Shown here: positions 41,336 through 50,451 of the stretch, piece by piece
How positions within the stretch are numbered: position 1 is the stretch's first letter
Layout: every line of letters starts with the position of its first letter
Source: an uncultured Acidimicrobiales bacterium
GTDB taxonomy: Bacteria > Actinomycetota > Acidimicrobiia > Acidimicrobiales > SHLQ01
Direction of reading: 5' to 3'
NCBI GenBank assembly: GCA_938015295.1
Contig: CALLQB010000094.1
Span: 1 to 53,752 of the forward strand
DNA length: 53,752 nt
Notes under the pieces: generated by a model
Told to the model about the DNA's origin: nothing
Database searches by the model: none
The model's input: the letters and a program-made list of their open reading frames with translations, nothing else
Translations under genes and position numbers: made by a program

Positions 41336-42568
41336 TCAACAGGCTTGGTTCACCGTCGAATACGGGTTTACTGCGTTTCCGTAACCGCCAGGATGAATCT
41401 CAAAGTGCAGGTGCGGTGTCGTGGCATTGCCGGTTTCGCCGACATAACCAATGACGACACCCGCTTCGACTTGTCCACTGTTGCCGTACCCCGAAAGGTG
41501 CGTGCCGTAGTAATAGTTGCCGTCGTCACCGTTGAGATGGAACGAATCACCACCAATGCTGTTGCCACGGTGTTCGACAAACCCGCTCACGGGCGCAACG
41601 ACCGGCGTGCCTTGCGGCGACATCATGTCGACACCTTTGTGGGTTCGGCCGCCGGAGCGCGGCGCTCCCCAGGTATCGCTGAAACTTACCGGGCCCTGAA
41701 CCGGGCAGATCCAGGCGCCGGAAGCAATCGGCTCGACCGGCGTGCTGGCCGGCTCTTCGGGTTCGGGTTCGGGAGTTTCGCCACCGTCAGGTTCGTCAGG
41801 TTCGTCAGGCTCGTCAGGCTGTTCGCCACTCGGCTGGTCGTCGCCGCCCCCAGCCACCGGTTCTTCATCGGTGGGGTTTTCCAGCGCCGCGGCAGCGGCG
41901 GCCTCAGCAGCCGCCTCGCGCGCCGCTTTGCGGTCGCGCTCTCGCTGCGCTGCCGCCTCAGCCGCTTTGCGGACTCGCTCTGCTTCTTCGAGTTGGTCGA
42001 CCAGTCGCTCGAGGACGTTTAGCTCGTCGCCCATCAATTCGAGATCGTCATACAGCGATTTCTGGAGGTCGGCGAGTTCAGACGAAACCCGACGCTGCTC
42101 AGCGGCGCGCTCGTCGAGCAAGGTGCGAACATCGGCAAAATCTGCTTGTTCCTGGCGGTAATCGTCAACCACATCTGCTTGATGACGTCCGGCGAACACC
42201 GCAAAGGCGTCGGAGAGAACAACCTGTGTCAGATCGGCGTTTTGCAGGGAACCCAGCTCGTCAAACTCGCCGGTGTACCGCTGTACAGCGAAATCGCGCA
42301 CTTGGGTCCGCAGGTCGTTCAGCCGCTTCTGGCCAGCGCTAACCTGCGTTGTGAGCGCCTCAACTTCAACCTCTGTGGTCGCAAGTTCGCTTTCCGCCAA
42401 ATGGAACGAAACCGTTGCTTCGTTGGCGCGATTGGTAAGCGTGTCGATTCGTTGTTGGACCGCTGCGATCTCGGATTCGAGCTCGCCGATTTCGCCATTC
42501 TGGGCAGACGCAGGCAGGCCCCAAGCAACCAAGGCCACAAACACCACAAGCAACAGAGTGCGCATCAC
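41336..42568 (-). CDS. M23 metallopeptidase with coiled coil (murein hydrolase or activator)
   Basis: A 410-residue exported protein. Signal peptide (MRTLLLVVFVALVAWGLPASA), a long coiled coil (about residues 25-225), an Asp/Glu/Pro repeat linker (DEPDEPDEPD) and a C-terminal M23 domain. The zinc site is visible as HKGVD (His and Asp) and PHLHFEI. This is the layout of EnvC/NlpD/RipC-like proteins that cleave, or activate enzymes that cleave, peptidoglycan cross-links. A candidate leaderless promoter lies upstream. Confidence 0.88.
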   Translation of the reverse strand: MMRTLLLVVFVALVAWGLPASAQNGEIGELESEIAAVQQRIDTLTNRANEATVSFHLAESELATTEVEVEALTTQVSAGQKRLNDLRTQVRDFAVQRYTGEFDELGSLQNADLTQVVLSDAFAVFAGRHQADVVDDYRQEQADFADVRTLLDERAAEQRRVSSELADLQKSLYDDLELMGDELNVLERLVDQLEEAERVRKAAEAAAQRERDRKAAREAAAEAAAAAALENPTDEEPVAGGGDDQPSGEQPDEPDEPDEPDGGETPEPEPEEPASTPVEPIASGAWICPVQGPVSFSDTWGAPRSGGRTHKGVDMMSPQGTPVVAPVSGFVEHRGNSIGGDSFHLNGDDGNYYYGTHLSGYGNSGQVEAGVVIGYVGETGNATTPHLHFEIHPGGYGNAVNPYSTVNQAC

Positions 42569-42575
42569 CCACGCG

Positions 42576-42581
42576 AAGTTA
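42576..42581 (-). promoter_or_regulatory. candidate -10 box (leaderless) of M23 peptidase gene
   Basis: On the minus strand TAACTT ends 7 nt before GTG 42568 (10 nt before the alternative ATG 42565). Confidence 0.4.
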
Positions 42582-42643
42582 CTCGTTCCGCAGCCTTTGT
42601 TGCAGTTGGGTAACGAAATACCTGGATGTGAGCGACCAGAACG

Positions 42644-43741
42644 CTACGAGGAGAGACCAGCCACGGGGTCGGTTTCGTCTTCAATCTCGCCCACCAACTC
42701 CTCGAGGAGGTCTTCGAGCGTCACAATTCCGAGCGTCCGCTCGTCTTCGGAGCGAACGACACAGAAGTGGACATGGGCATTGCGCATTCGTCCCAACACC
42801 TCATCGAGCGGAAGTCCGTGCTCGATGAGTAGGAGATTTCGAATACTCTCCATCGGCAACCGGTGGTTCTGGGCTTCCTTGGGAAACCGCAGCAGATCTT
42901 TTGCATGAACCCAGCCACGCACGTCATCGATTGTTTCGCCCACCACCAACAAACGAGTATGACCAGAGGTCACGACGACTCGTTCGATTTCGGCCAGCGT
43001 CATCGGCAAGCCGACCGACACAACCTTCGAGCGCGGCACCATCACTGCAGATACATGCCGTTCGCCGAAATCGAGCGCGCCGGACAGCATCGTGTGTTCG
43101 AGCTCTTCGAGATTCCCAACGTCGCGCGAAGCATCAACAATCTTGCCAAACTCCTCCGCGGTGTGCACTGTTGCTATCTCGTCAGCCGGCTCGAAACCGC
43201 AGGCCTTGAGCAGTACGACGGACAACGCATTGAGGAACCAAATCAACGGTCCAAACAAGGTCAAATATGCATTGTTGATCGGGATCAACCAGAGAAGGGA
43301 CCGTTCAGGAAACGCCAACGCGACATTCTTCGGCACCATCTCGCCGATGACCATGTGGAGGAAAACCACGATGGCCAGCGCGACCGTAAACGAGATCGAA
43401 TGCAGAATCGCCGAAGGAACATCAAAGAAGACCCCGATCGCCGACTCGAGATACTGCGCGACGACCGGTTCGCCGACTAAGCCAAGCACCAGCGACGAGA
43501 TGGTAATCCCGAGTTGAGCTCCAGCAAGTTGCCGCTGCAGATCGCTGAGGGCCTCGAGCGCACGCCCCGATCCGCGTGTTCCTTCCTCGACCATAAGCTC
43601 GACGCGAACTCGCCGACTCGCCACCAACGCGAACTCCGCAGCCACAAAGAAGGCATTCACTGCGATCATCAGCAGACCAACGACCAACAACCATGGCGAG
43701 TAGTTGCCGGCATCTTCGGCCGCTTCGGCAAAGGCCCACAT
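42644..43741 (-). CDS. CNNM/CorC-family membrane protein (second of pair)
   Basis: A 365-residue protein. A DUF21 transmembrane domain (about four helices, residues 10-165, with FFVAAEFALVASRRVRVE and GEMVPKNVAL) is followed by paired CBS domains (residues about 200-345, ending [18 protein letters not shown]). The C-terminal CorC_HlyC transporter-associated domain is absent, unlike in the partner. These proteins are thought to move Mg2+ or Co2+ or regulate transport. The ATG at 43741 overlaps the partner's stop (TGATG), so it is translationally coupled. Confidence 0.88.
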   Translation of the reverse strand: MWAFAEAAEDAGNYSPWLLVVGLLMIAVNAFFVAAEFALVASRRVRVELMVEEGTRGSGRALEALSDLQRQLAGAQLGITISSLVLGLVGEPVVAQYLESAIGVFFDVPSAILHSISFTVALAIVVFLHMVIGEMVPKNVALAFPERSLLWLIPINNAYLTLFGPLIWFLNALSVVLLKACGFEPADEIATVHTAEEFGKIVDASRDVGNLEELEHTMLSGALDFGERHVSAVMVPRSKVVSVGLPMTLAEIERVVVTSGHTRLLVVGETIDDVRGWVHAKDLLRFPKEAQNHRLPMESIRNLLLIEHGLPLDEVLGRMRNAHVHFCVVRSEDERTLGIVTLEDLLEELVGEIEDETDPVAGLSS

Positions 43742-45147
43742 CACATCGGCGCCGCATCGGTAGAAGCAGTCGACGACGAAGTACCGACGTCTCGAGCGCT
43801 GCGACCCGACCACGCTCCAGGTTCTGCAAGCCGCACGTGAGTAATCCGCAACCCTTCAACAGCGAACACTTCGACCCGCCATCCGTCGTGCTCGAAAAGC
43901 TCACCCGCCCGCTTCGGAATGAAACCCAGCTGTTGCAGCACGAACCCGGCCAGCGTTTCGTATGGGCCCTCGGGCATCTCAAAGCCGCATGCTTCCTCGA
44001 CTTCGTCGGGGTGCAAGGCAGCGGACAACACGTAGTTGCCCGGGGCCTCTACGCGACTCATGGCCGGGACGCCACGATCGAACTCGTCGTCGATCTCGCC
44101 AACAATCTCCTCAAGAAGGTCCTCGAGCGTAATGATGCCGGCGGTACCACCGTGTTCGTCGACGACAACCGCCATATGATCGCGGTTTTCTCGTAGATCG
44201 CTAAAGAGATCGTCAAGATCGCGCGACTCGGGCACGGCCATCATTTCGGCCATCAGGTCGGTGACCGGTCGCGAAGTGCGGTCGCCCGCATCGAGCGTGT
44301 AAATCGACTTCACGTGCACAATGCCGATGACATCGTCGAGATGGCCATCGATCACCGGAAACCGAGAAAAGCCCGTCGCGAGCGATTGATCGATGAGCAT
44401 CTCGACGGTCGCATCCTGTTCAAGGGCGAGAATGTTTACCCGTGGCGTGAGGGCGTCGGCCGCAGTCTTTTCATGGAACCGGATTGTGCGTGTGAGCAGC
44501 ACCACATCGTCGGGATCGAGCGCTCCCTCTTCTCCAGAACTTTTGATCAGCGCCTCAAGCTCTTCGATGTCGGGCTTGTGGTTCAGTTCGTCGCGTGGCT
44601 CGATGCCCATACGCCGAACAATCCAGTTTGCGGTGCCATCGAACGTCTTCACAAACGGATACATCACCAGATTCCAGAGCACCATTGGGCGCCCCAGCAA
44701 ACGTGTTGTGAGCTCGGGCTTTGAGATCGCAGCCGATTTCGGCACCAACTCACCGACCACCATGATGAACGCCGTACCGATGGTGATTGCGAGCACGACC
44801 GAAAGCCCGGTGCTGGCGCTTTCGCCGACGAACGGCTCGAGGATCGGCTCGATCAGCGCACCGATTACCGGCCTACTGAGAAAGCCCAACAAAATGCCCA
44901 TGATCGAAATGCCGAGCTGGGCGCTCGACAAGACAAAACTCACGCGATCGAGCAGGTCAAGAACGGTCTTCGATGCCCCATCGCCCTGCTCAGCACGAGC
45001 TTCCATGCGGTTGCGGTCGACCGCCATCAGCCCAAACTCAACCGCAACAAAAAAGGCTGTCGCCGCAACAAGGATCAAGATGCCTGCGAGTCCTAAAATG
45101 GTACTCAGAACAAACCTCACGGGTCGAGCAAAACGCGGCACTACCAA
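43741..45147 (-). CDS. CNNM/CorC-family membrane protein with CorC_HlyC domain
   Basis: A 468-residue protein with a DUF21 membrane domain (about residues 15-195; [29 protein letters not shown]). CBS domains (about 215-345, ending [20 protein letters not shown]) and a C-terminal CorC_HlyC FAD-binding-like domain (about 355-445, [18 protein letters not shown]) follow. It probably forms a hetero-oligomer with the next, shorter paralogue. The start is TTG 45147 or GTG 45141; no clear Shine-Dalgarno sequence is seen. Confidence 0.88.
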   Translation of the reverse strand: MVVPRFARPVRFVLSTILGLAGILILVAATAFFVAVEFGLMAVDRNRMEARAEQGDGASKTVLDLLDRVSFVLSSAQLGISIMGILLGFLSRPVIGALIEPILEPFVGESASTGLSVVLAITIGTAFIMVVGELVPKSAAISKPELTTRLLGRPMVLWNLVMYPFVKTFDGTANWIVRRMGIEPRDELNHKPDIEELEALIKSSGEEGALDPDDVVLLTRTIRFHEKTAADALTPRVNILALEQDATVEMLIDQSLATGFSRFPVIDGHLDDVIGIVHVKSIYTLDAGDRTSRPVTDLMAEMMAVPESRDLDDLFSDLRENRDHMAVVVDEHGGTAGIITLEDLLEEIVGEIDDEFDRGVPAMSRVEAPGNYVLSAALHPDEVEEACGFEMPEGPYETLAGFVLQQLGFIPKRAGELFEHDGWRVEVFAVEGLRITHVRLAEPGAWSGRSARDVGTSSSTASTDAAPM

Positions 45148-45211
45148 TCTATCTCTATCGGGAGCGGTCCATCGCTCAAGATTCGCGCCGAACCGGTCGA
45201 TCGTTTGGTCT

Positions 45212-45841
45212 ATGACGTCGACGCAAGAACCTGTCTACTCATCTGCATTCACCGAGGCCATTGGCCCGGTCAACACGCGACCCCACCGCGTGTTGATTGT
45301 CGATAGCGACCCACGATGGGCAACCGCCGTCGAAAAGCGGGTCGACGCCCACCCCCGGTTCGAAGTCGTAGCGGTCACAGGCTCGGCCGCTCACGGCGCC
45401 GATCTCATCGAACAGTACGCCCCTGCCGCCATTATGTTGTCGGCAGAACTGTCGGGTATGAGCGGCATCGACGCTCTAGCAATCTTCCAGCGCCTCGACA
45501 GCGAGTGCGAAATCGTCCTCCTTTCCCAAGGCAACAATGCCCGGGAACTTGCCTCACGCTTCGGCGTTTTTGGCTCGGTCAGCAAGTTTCGGGCTGCCGA
45601 AGAATTCGACGGCATCGTCAACCGTTTGGCCACCTTTCTTGACCAGCCGAACCGGCCGGAGAAGCAACGTCGCACCGGCGAAGACCGCCGGAAGGCACAG
45701 GACTGGAACAAGGTGACGAGCGAGCGACGCCAAGCCGAACGACGCAACGAGGACGTCGGCTATATCGAACGGCCAGAAGATGCACGCCCACCTGTCATGT
45801 GGGACGGCCAACAACAACCGCCGGCCAAGGGCTTCTACTAG
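45212..45841 (+). CDS. receiver-like protein lacking the phospho-acceptor aspartate
   Basis: A 209-residue protein with a receiver-type domain at about residues 25-145. The acidic pair Asp31/Asp33 (IVDSD), the switch Ser105 and Lys125 (SVSKF) are present. At the phosphorylation site the expected LLDxxLPGMSG reads IMLSAELSGMSG, so Ser77 stands in the place of Asp. The C-terminal tail is Arg/Glu-rich (SERRQAERR) with no recognised output domain. It may act as a phosphorylation-independent switch or binding adaptor. The reading frame is open further upstream, but that part is antisense to the CNNM gene; I take ATG 45212. Confidence 0.75.
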   Translation: MTSTQEPVYSSAFTEAIGPVNTRPHRVLIVDSDPRWATAVEKRVDAHPRFEVVAVTGSAAHGADLIEQYAPAAIMLSAELSGMSGIDALAIFQRLDSECEIVLLSQGNNARELASRFGVFGSVSKFRAAEEFDGIVNRLATFLDQPNRPEKQRRTGEDRRKAQDWNKVTSERRQAERRNEDVGYIERPEDARPPVMWDGQQQPPAKGFY

Positions 45842-45918
45842 TTCCCTTCCGTCAGCGCCGCTGACAGTTACCTTCTGTCAGCGCCGCTGGCAGTTACCTT
45901 CTGTCAGCGCCGCTGACT
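45841..45918 (+). repeat. three 26-bp direct repeats each holding a palindrome
   Basis: Contiguous units at 45841-45866, 45867-45892 and 45893-45918 share GTTACCTTCTGTCAGCGCCG. Each contains GTCAGCGCCGCTGAC (perfect dyad in units 1 and 3, one change in unit 2). They lie between the receiver gene and the ABC exporter, and the last unit runs into the exporter's candidate -10 box. An operator array is the most likely reading. Confidence 0.8.
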
Positions 45919-45923
45919 ATGTT
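45918..45923 (+). promoter_or_regulatory. candidate -10 box (leaderless) of ABC exporter operon
   Basis: TATGTT ends 6 nt before GTG 45930. The -35 position falls inside the third 26-bp repeat. Confidence 0.5.
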
Positions 45924-45929
45924 CTTGGC

Positions 45930-47852
45930 GTGAGCGCCGCCAACGACCCGAAGTTCGAACCGCTCACCATCGAGGCCCTCTATCCCCCGGCCCGCGCCAA
46001 CATCGACGCCAACAAAGAACTGGGCTGGCTCCGCCGACTCTGGCCACTCCTTCGCGCCCACAAATTCGTCATCGCCGGAGCGCTCGTCACTGGCCTACTT
46101 GGCGTCGCGCTCAACGTCAGCGTCCCTCTTCTCATACGCGACGCAATCGACACTGCGCTAGCTAGCGACCCGTCAGCCAGATCGCGACCACTCACGCACT
46201 ATGTCGCAGCGTTGTTGGCGATAGCGGCCTCGTTACTTTTGTTGCGCTCGCTATACCGGTCGCTGCTCTTTCGAGCGGCCCACCAAGTCGACACCGACCT
46301 TCGCGAGCTGATCTACAGCCATCTCACGCGGCTCTCGTTTTCGTTCTTCGACACCACCGCGTCGGGCGAGGTCATCAGCCGCGCCAACAGCGACATCCGG
46401 TCGGTGCAAATTCTGTTGGCGTTTGCGCCACTGGCCGCGCTTAGCATTGTCAGCTTCGTCATTGCACTCGTGCTTATGCTGCGCATCCATGTGCTGCTCA
46501 CGTTAGTCGCGCTCGTTCCGATGCCGTTCGTGTACTACGTCGCCCAACACATGCGAAACCAGGTGTTCCCGCTCAGTTGGATCACCAGTAGTCGTCAAGC
46601 CGAAGTCGCCACCGTGGTCGATGAAAACATCGGCGGCATTCGCGTCGTCAAATCGTTTGCCGCCGAGTATCAACAGATCGCCAAGTTAGCGAGCGCAGCA
46701 CAGCGGCTTCAGTGGTCGGCTGTTGCGGCCAACGATTCTCGCGCCCGCCACAATCCGGTCATCGAGGCACTTCCGCAGCTGGGTTCAGCGTTAGTGCTGC
46801 TTTACGGCGGAGTGCTCGCCATCGACGGCACCGTCACCGTGGGAACAATCCTTGCCTTCAATGCTTACGTCATCTTGATCTCGTTGCCGTTTCGACTTTT
46901 CGGCTTTCTCCTCATGCAAAGCCAGCGAGCCGCGGCTGCCGCACAACGGATCTTTGCGATTCTCGACAAGGACATCGAGATCGATGACAAGCCCGGTGCG
47001 ATTGACCTACACAATCCGGGCGGCGAGATCGTCTTCGAAAACGTCTCCTTCAGCTACGGAGGCGTTCAACCAACGCCATCGGACGACGAACCCGCTAGCA
47101 CGAAGAACGAGCCCGAGCAGGGGCGCCCCAAAGTGCTCGACGGCCTTTCGTTTCGAATCGAAGCGGGCGAAACCGTCGCATTGGTCGGGCGCACCGGCAG
47201 CGGCAAGTCGACGATCACCCGACTCATCCCACGGTTCTATGACCCGAGCGCCGGCCGAGTGCTCCTCGACAACCACGATGTCCGCGACCTGACGATGCGT
47301 TCGGTGCGTCATCATGTCAACGTCGTGCTCGACGAACCGTTCTTGTTTTCTATCTCGCTACGCGACAACATTGCATTCGCCCGGCCCGACGCCTCAGATG
47401 CTGATGTCGAATCTGCGGCCATCGCCGCCCACGCGCACGAGTTCATCATTGAGCTTCCCGGCGGGTACGAAACGGTGGTCGGCGAACGCGGCTACACACT
47501 TTCAGGTGGGCAACGCCAACGAATTGCGATCGCCCGCACCCTTCTCGCCAACCCGAAGGTTCTTGTCCTCGACGACGCAACGTCGGCCATCGACGTCCAG
47601 GTCGAAGAAAAGATCCACGACGCGCTCCGCGCCTTGATGACCGGTCGCACAACGGTCATTGTGGCGCACCGTCTTTCGACAATCAGCCTCGCCGACCGGG
47701 TAGTACTTCTCGAAGGCGGACAAATCATCGCCGACGGGACTCACGCCAAACTTATGGCCACCGAACCGAAATACGTCGAGGTACTCGCCACGGCCGACAT
47801 ACCCGAAGCCACTGAGGGAAACGGCCGAACTGGCCCGAGCGCCGACCAATGA
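45930..47852 (+). CDS. ABC exporter half-transporter, noncanonical Walker B
   Basis: A 640-residue half-transporter. Its N-terminal membrane domain has six helices (about residues 45-335) and its C-terminal nucleotide-binding domain has Walker A GRTGSGKST (about 420), signature LSGGQ (524-528) and Walker B VLVLDDATS. Asp549 replaces the catalytic Glu. This is the pattern of the degenerate-site subunit of a heterodimeric ABC exporter, with the partner encoded directly downstream. A shortened GTG start (45930) fits the promoter; the longer frame would begin inside the receiver gene. Substrate unknown; drugs, lipids or peptides are typical. Confidence 0.9.
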   Translation: MSAANDPKFEPLTIEALYPPARANIDANKELGWLRRLWPLLRAHKFVIAGALVTGLLGVALNVSVPLLIRDAIDTALASDPSARSRPLTHYVAALLAIAASLLLLRSLYRSLLFRAAHQVDTDLRELIYSHLTRLSFSFFDTTASGEVISRANSDIRSVQILLAFAPLAALSIVSFVIALVLMLRIHVLLTLVALVPMPFVYYVAQHMRNQVFPLSWITSSRQAEVATVVDENIGGIRVVKSFAAEYQQIAKLASAAQRLQWSAVAANDSRARHNPVIEALPQLGSALVLLYGGVLAIDGTVTVGTILAFNAYVILISLPFRLFGFLLMQSQRAAAAAQRIFAILDKDIEIDDKPGAIDLHNPGGEIVFENVSFSYGGVQPTPSDDEPASTKNEPEQGRPKVLDGLSFRIEAGETVALVGRTGSGKSTITRLIPRFYDPSAGRVLLDNHDVRDLTMRSVRHHVNVVLDEPFLFSISLRDNIAFARPDASDADVESAAIAAHAHEFIIELPGGYETVVGERGYTLSGGQRQRIAIARTLLANPKVLVLDDATSAIDVQVEEKIHDALRALMTGRTTVIVAHRLSTISLADRVVLLEGGQIIADGTHAKLMATEPKYVEVLATADIPEATEGNGRTGPSADQ

Positions 47853-49759
47853 TGTTCGGCCCAGGCGCCTTCGGAGGAGGGCAAACATCGGTCCAGCAGA
47901 ACGCGGCTGCTGGGCTCCCCTATGCAAACGTTCCCGGGCACCTCAGCGATCTCGTCGACGACATCCTTGCAAGCGAGCCCGACCATCCCACGCCGATGGT
48001 CGAGTACAGCCCTGCCCACTACGACCGACGGCCGTTCGGTTTACGCACGTTCTTGCGGCCCCACGCTGGCCGGCTGACAATTGCGACACTTGTCGTGGCC
48101 GTCGAGGCAGCCTTGTTGAATGTTGGACCGCTGCTGGTTCGAGTAGGCATCGACGAGGGCATCGGCAACCGAGATACGTCGATTCTCGTGCGTTCGGCTC
48201 TTTTCTACCTCGGCGCAGTGGCCTTGGCGGCCATCGCCAGCCTGGCGCGCATTTCCTACACCGGGCGCTTGGGCGAGCGGCTCATGTATGAGCTGCGCAT
48301 CCGAGTGTTCTCGCATTTCCAGCGCCAATCACTTTCATTCTTCACCAGCGAAAAAGCCGGTGTGCTGATGACGCGCATGACCAGCGACATCGAGGCTCTC
48401 ACCCAACTCTTTCAAGAGGGGTTGGTGCAATTTGCCGTCCAGGGCCTCACCGTCGTCGCAATCACCGTCTTCCTCTTTTCGCTCAATTCGACGCTCGCAC
48501 TCATCACGATCGGACTCGCCGCTCCTGTCACCATCGCCAGCGGGCTGATCTTTCGTAAGATATCGGCGATTGGGTATGGGCGCGTTCGCAACGCGATCGC
48601 CGATGTGCTCTCCGACCTCTCCGAAAGCCTCGCCGGCATCCGCATCATCGCTGCGAACAACCGTCGGGTGCAGAATCTTGTCCACCATCGCAATGTGATT
48701 GGCCGGCATCGCGACGCCAATCTCTTCGCTACTCGAGCTCAGGCCGTATTCGGGTCCTTTAGCGAGGCGGTTAGCGTCGCCGTGCAAGCGCTCCTTTTGC
48801 TTTGGGGAGGTCGGATGGTCCAACGCGGCGAACTCACCGTCGGTGAGCTCACCGCTTTCCTACTCTTCCTCAACCGGTTCTTTGCACCTATCCAAACCCT
48901 CATTCAGCTGTTCAACCAGTACCAGTCGGGTTCCGCCGCAATCGAGAAGTTGCGACACCTGCTCCAGTTCGAACCACAAGTCGTTGAGGCCCCAACCGCA
49001 ACAGTGTTGCCACCGATCGACGGTGCGATCTCGTTTGTGGACGTGAGGTTCGGTTACGACGACGACACTGAAGTGCTTCATGGCATCAACCTCGAAGTCG
49101 AACCTGGCGAGGTGCTTTCGATCGTTGGTCCAACGGGTGCCGGAAAGTCGACGGTCGCCAAACTGGTCACACGTTTCTATGACCCGACCGACGGAACAAT
49201 TTCGATCGATGGCACCGACCTTCGAGATGTCACGTTGCATTCACTGCGAAGCCAGCTCGGGGTGGTGCCCCAAGAGGCCTTTCTCTTCAACGGCACCATT
49301 CGCGACAACGTTGCGTTCGGACGACCCGATGCGAGCGATGAAGACATCTGGCATGCCTGTGTCGCCGTCGGCATCGATGACATCGTCGAAAAGCTTCCCG
49401 GCGGCCTCGATGCGCCGATACACGAACGGGGTTCATCGCTATCGGCAGGCGAACGGCAACTCCTTGCGCTGGCTCGAGCCTTTCTTGCCCGCCCGCGTGT
49501 ACTCATTCTCGACGAGGCGACGTCGAACCTCGACCTGCTTTCAGAGACCAAGATCGAACGGGCGCTTGACGCTGTGCTCGAAGGACGCAGTGCGATCATT
49601 ATCGCCCACCGGCTCGCAACGGCGATGCGGGCCGACCGCATCGCCGTCATCGATGAGGGAAATGTGCTCGAGATCGGCACCCACGAAGAATTAGTAGCGC
49701 TGGGCGGCCAGTACGCCGAGATGCACGAAACATGGTCAAGCCATGTCGATGTTTCCTAG
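47849..49759 (+). CDS. ABC exporter half-transporter, noncanonical signature
   Basis: A 636-residue partner of the upstream half-transporter, with an ATGA overlap. After a polar leader of about 55 residues come six membrane helices (about 65-345) and a nucleotide-binding domain: Walker A GPTGAGKST (427-435), signature LSAGE (531-535) instead of LSGGQ, and Walker B with the catalytic Glu556 (VLILDEATS). With its Walker B intact and its signature altered, the heterodimer has one consensus and one degenerate ATP site, as in TM287/288-type exporters. Confidence 0.9.
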   Translation: MMFGPGAFGGGQTSVQQNAAAGLPYANVPGHLSDLVDDILASEPDHPTPMVEYSPAHYDRRPFGLRTFLRPHAGRLTIATLVVAVEAALLNVGPLLVRVGIDEGIGNRDTSILVRSALFYLGAVALAAIASLARISYTGRLGERLMYELRIRVFSHFQRQSLSFFTSEKAGVLMTRMTSDIEALTQLFQEGLVQFAVQGLTVVAITVFLFSLNSTLALITIGLAAPVTIASGLIFRKISAIGYGRVRNAIADVLSDLSESLAGIRIIAANNRRVQNLVHHRNVIGRHRDANLFATRAQAVFGSFSEAVSVAVQALLLLWGGRMVQRGELTVGELTAFLLFLNRFFAPIQTLIQLFNQYQSGSAAIEKLRHLLQFEPQVVEAPTATVLPPIDGAISFVDVRFGYDDDTEVLHGINLEVEPGEVLSIVGPTGAGKSTVAKLVTRFYDPTDGTISIDGTDLRDVTLHSLRSQLGVVPQEAFLFNGTIRDNVAFGRPDASDEDIWHACVAVGIDDIVEKLPGGLDAPIHERGSSLSAGERQLLALARAFLARPRVLILDEATSNLDLLSETKIERALDAVLEGRSAIIIAHRLATAMRADRIAVIDEGNVLEIGTHEELVALGGQYAEMHETWSSHVDVS

Positions 49760-49818
49760 GCCAGCGATACCTTGAACCGGCGTTCAAAATGCCAACCAGT
49801 GCGGTAATCGACGCGACG

Positions 49819-50451
49819 TCAACCAAAGTGTTGCGGCTGGACAACCAGCAGGACCCCTTGGCCGACCTGCACCCTGGCGGTCGTGTTGGCGAACTCGTTG
49901 CTCGTGCCCCGCGTTTCGCCGACGTCGAGCGCCTCGTTACGCAACGGCCACCTCAACCCCGATGTCGTTACGCCCATGACCTTTCCCGCCACAGCGAACA
50001 GCGAGACATGCTCACCTCGCGACCCGACCAATTCAACCGTCGTTCGCACGACATGAACAAGCGCAGGTCCTAGCCGAGCTTCGACACGCACTCCTGCATA
50101 CTTGTGACGCGTCAGCACAAGCAGGCTCGACAGTTCGTGATCGAGGCGCCCTCCACCGCCGCCGACAACACTCAACCGCGTGGCGCCTCGCTCGATGGCA
50201 AGGTCGAGAGCAAGCTCGAGATCGGTGAAGTCCTTGTCGGCAGGAAAGCCGACCACTTCTCCCTCGAACGACTCCAAGTCCACCGGGTTTACCGAGTCAA
50301 GGTCGCCGACGAGAACGTCGACGGCATGCCCAGCACGCTTGGCGACACCGAGCCCGCCATCGGCAGCGACAGCAAGGTCGACAGGCGCGAGGCCAGTAAG
50401 TGTGCGCCGGTCTACCCGTGCGCCATTGATCCAAAGAGCGGCGTGCGTCAC
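49819..50451 (-). CDS. thiamine pyrophosphokinase
   Basis: A 210-residue enzyme. The catalytic-domain motifs VAADGGL, VGDLDSV, DKDFTDLELAL and GGGGGRLDHELS are visible, followed by the beta-sandwich thiamine-binding domain with a SNEF-like segment (TSNEFA). It transfers pyrophosphate from ATP to thiamine to make thiamine diphosphate. Its GTG start overlaps the protease gene upstream by 4 nt. Confidence 0.88.
   Translation of the reverse strand: MTHAALWINGARVDRRTLTGLAPVDLAVAADGGLGVAKRAGHAVDVLVGDLDSVNPVDLESFEGEVVGFPADKDFTDLELALDLAIERGATRLSVVGGGGGRLDHELSSLLVLTRHKYAGVRVEARLGPALVHVVRTTVELVGSRGEHVSLFAVAGKVMGVTTSGLRWPLRNEALDVGETRGTSNEFANTTARVQVGQGVLLVVQPQHFG

Noticed and set aside
44393..45211. Upstream extension of the receiver-protein frame
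   Set aside because: This part is antisense to the CNNM gene and has Ser/Arg-rich shadow composition; ATG 45212 begins the recognisable protein.
45841..45918. Three direct repeats considered as a CRISPR array
   Set aside because: The units are contiguous with no variable spacers, and no cas gene is present.
49772..49787. Small hairpin (TTGAAC-CGGC-GTTCAA) between ABC exporter and thiamine pyrophosphokinase genes as terminator
   Set aside because: Only a 6-bp AT-containing stem and no T-run on either side.
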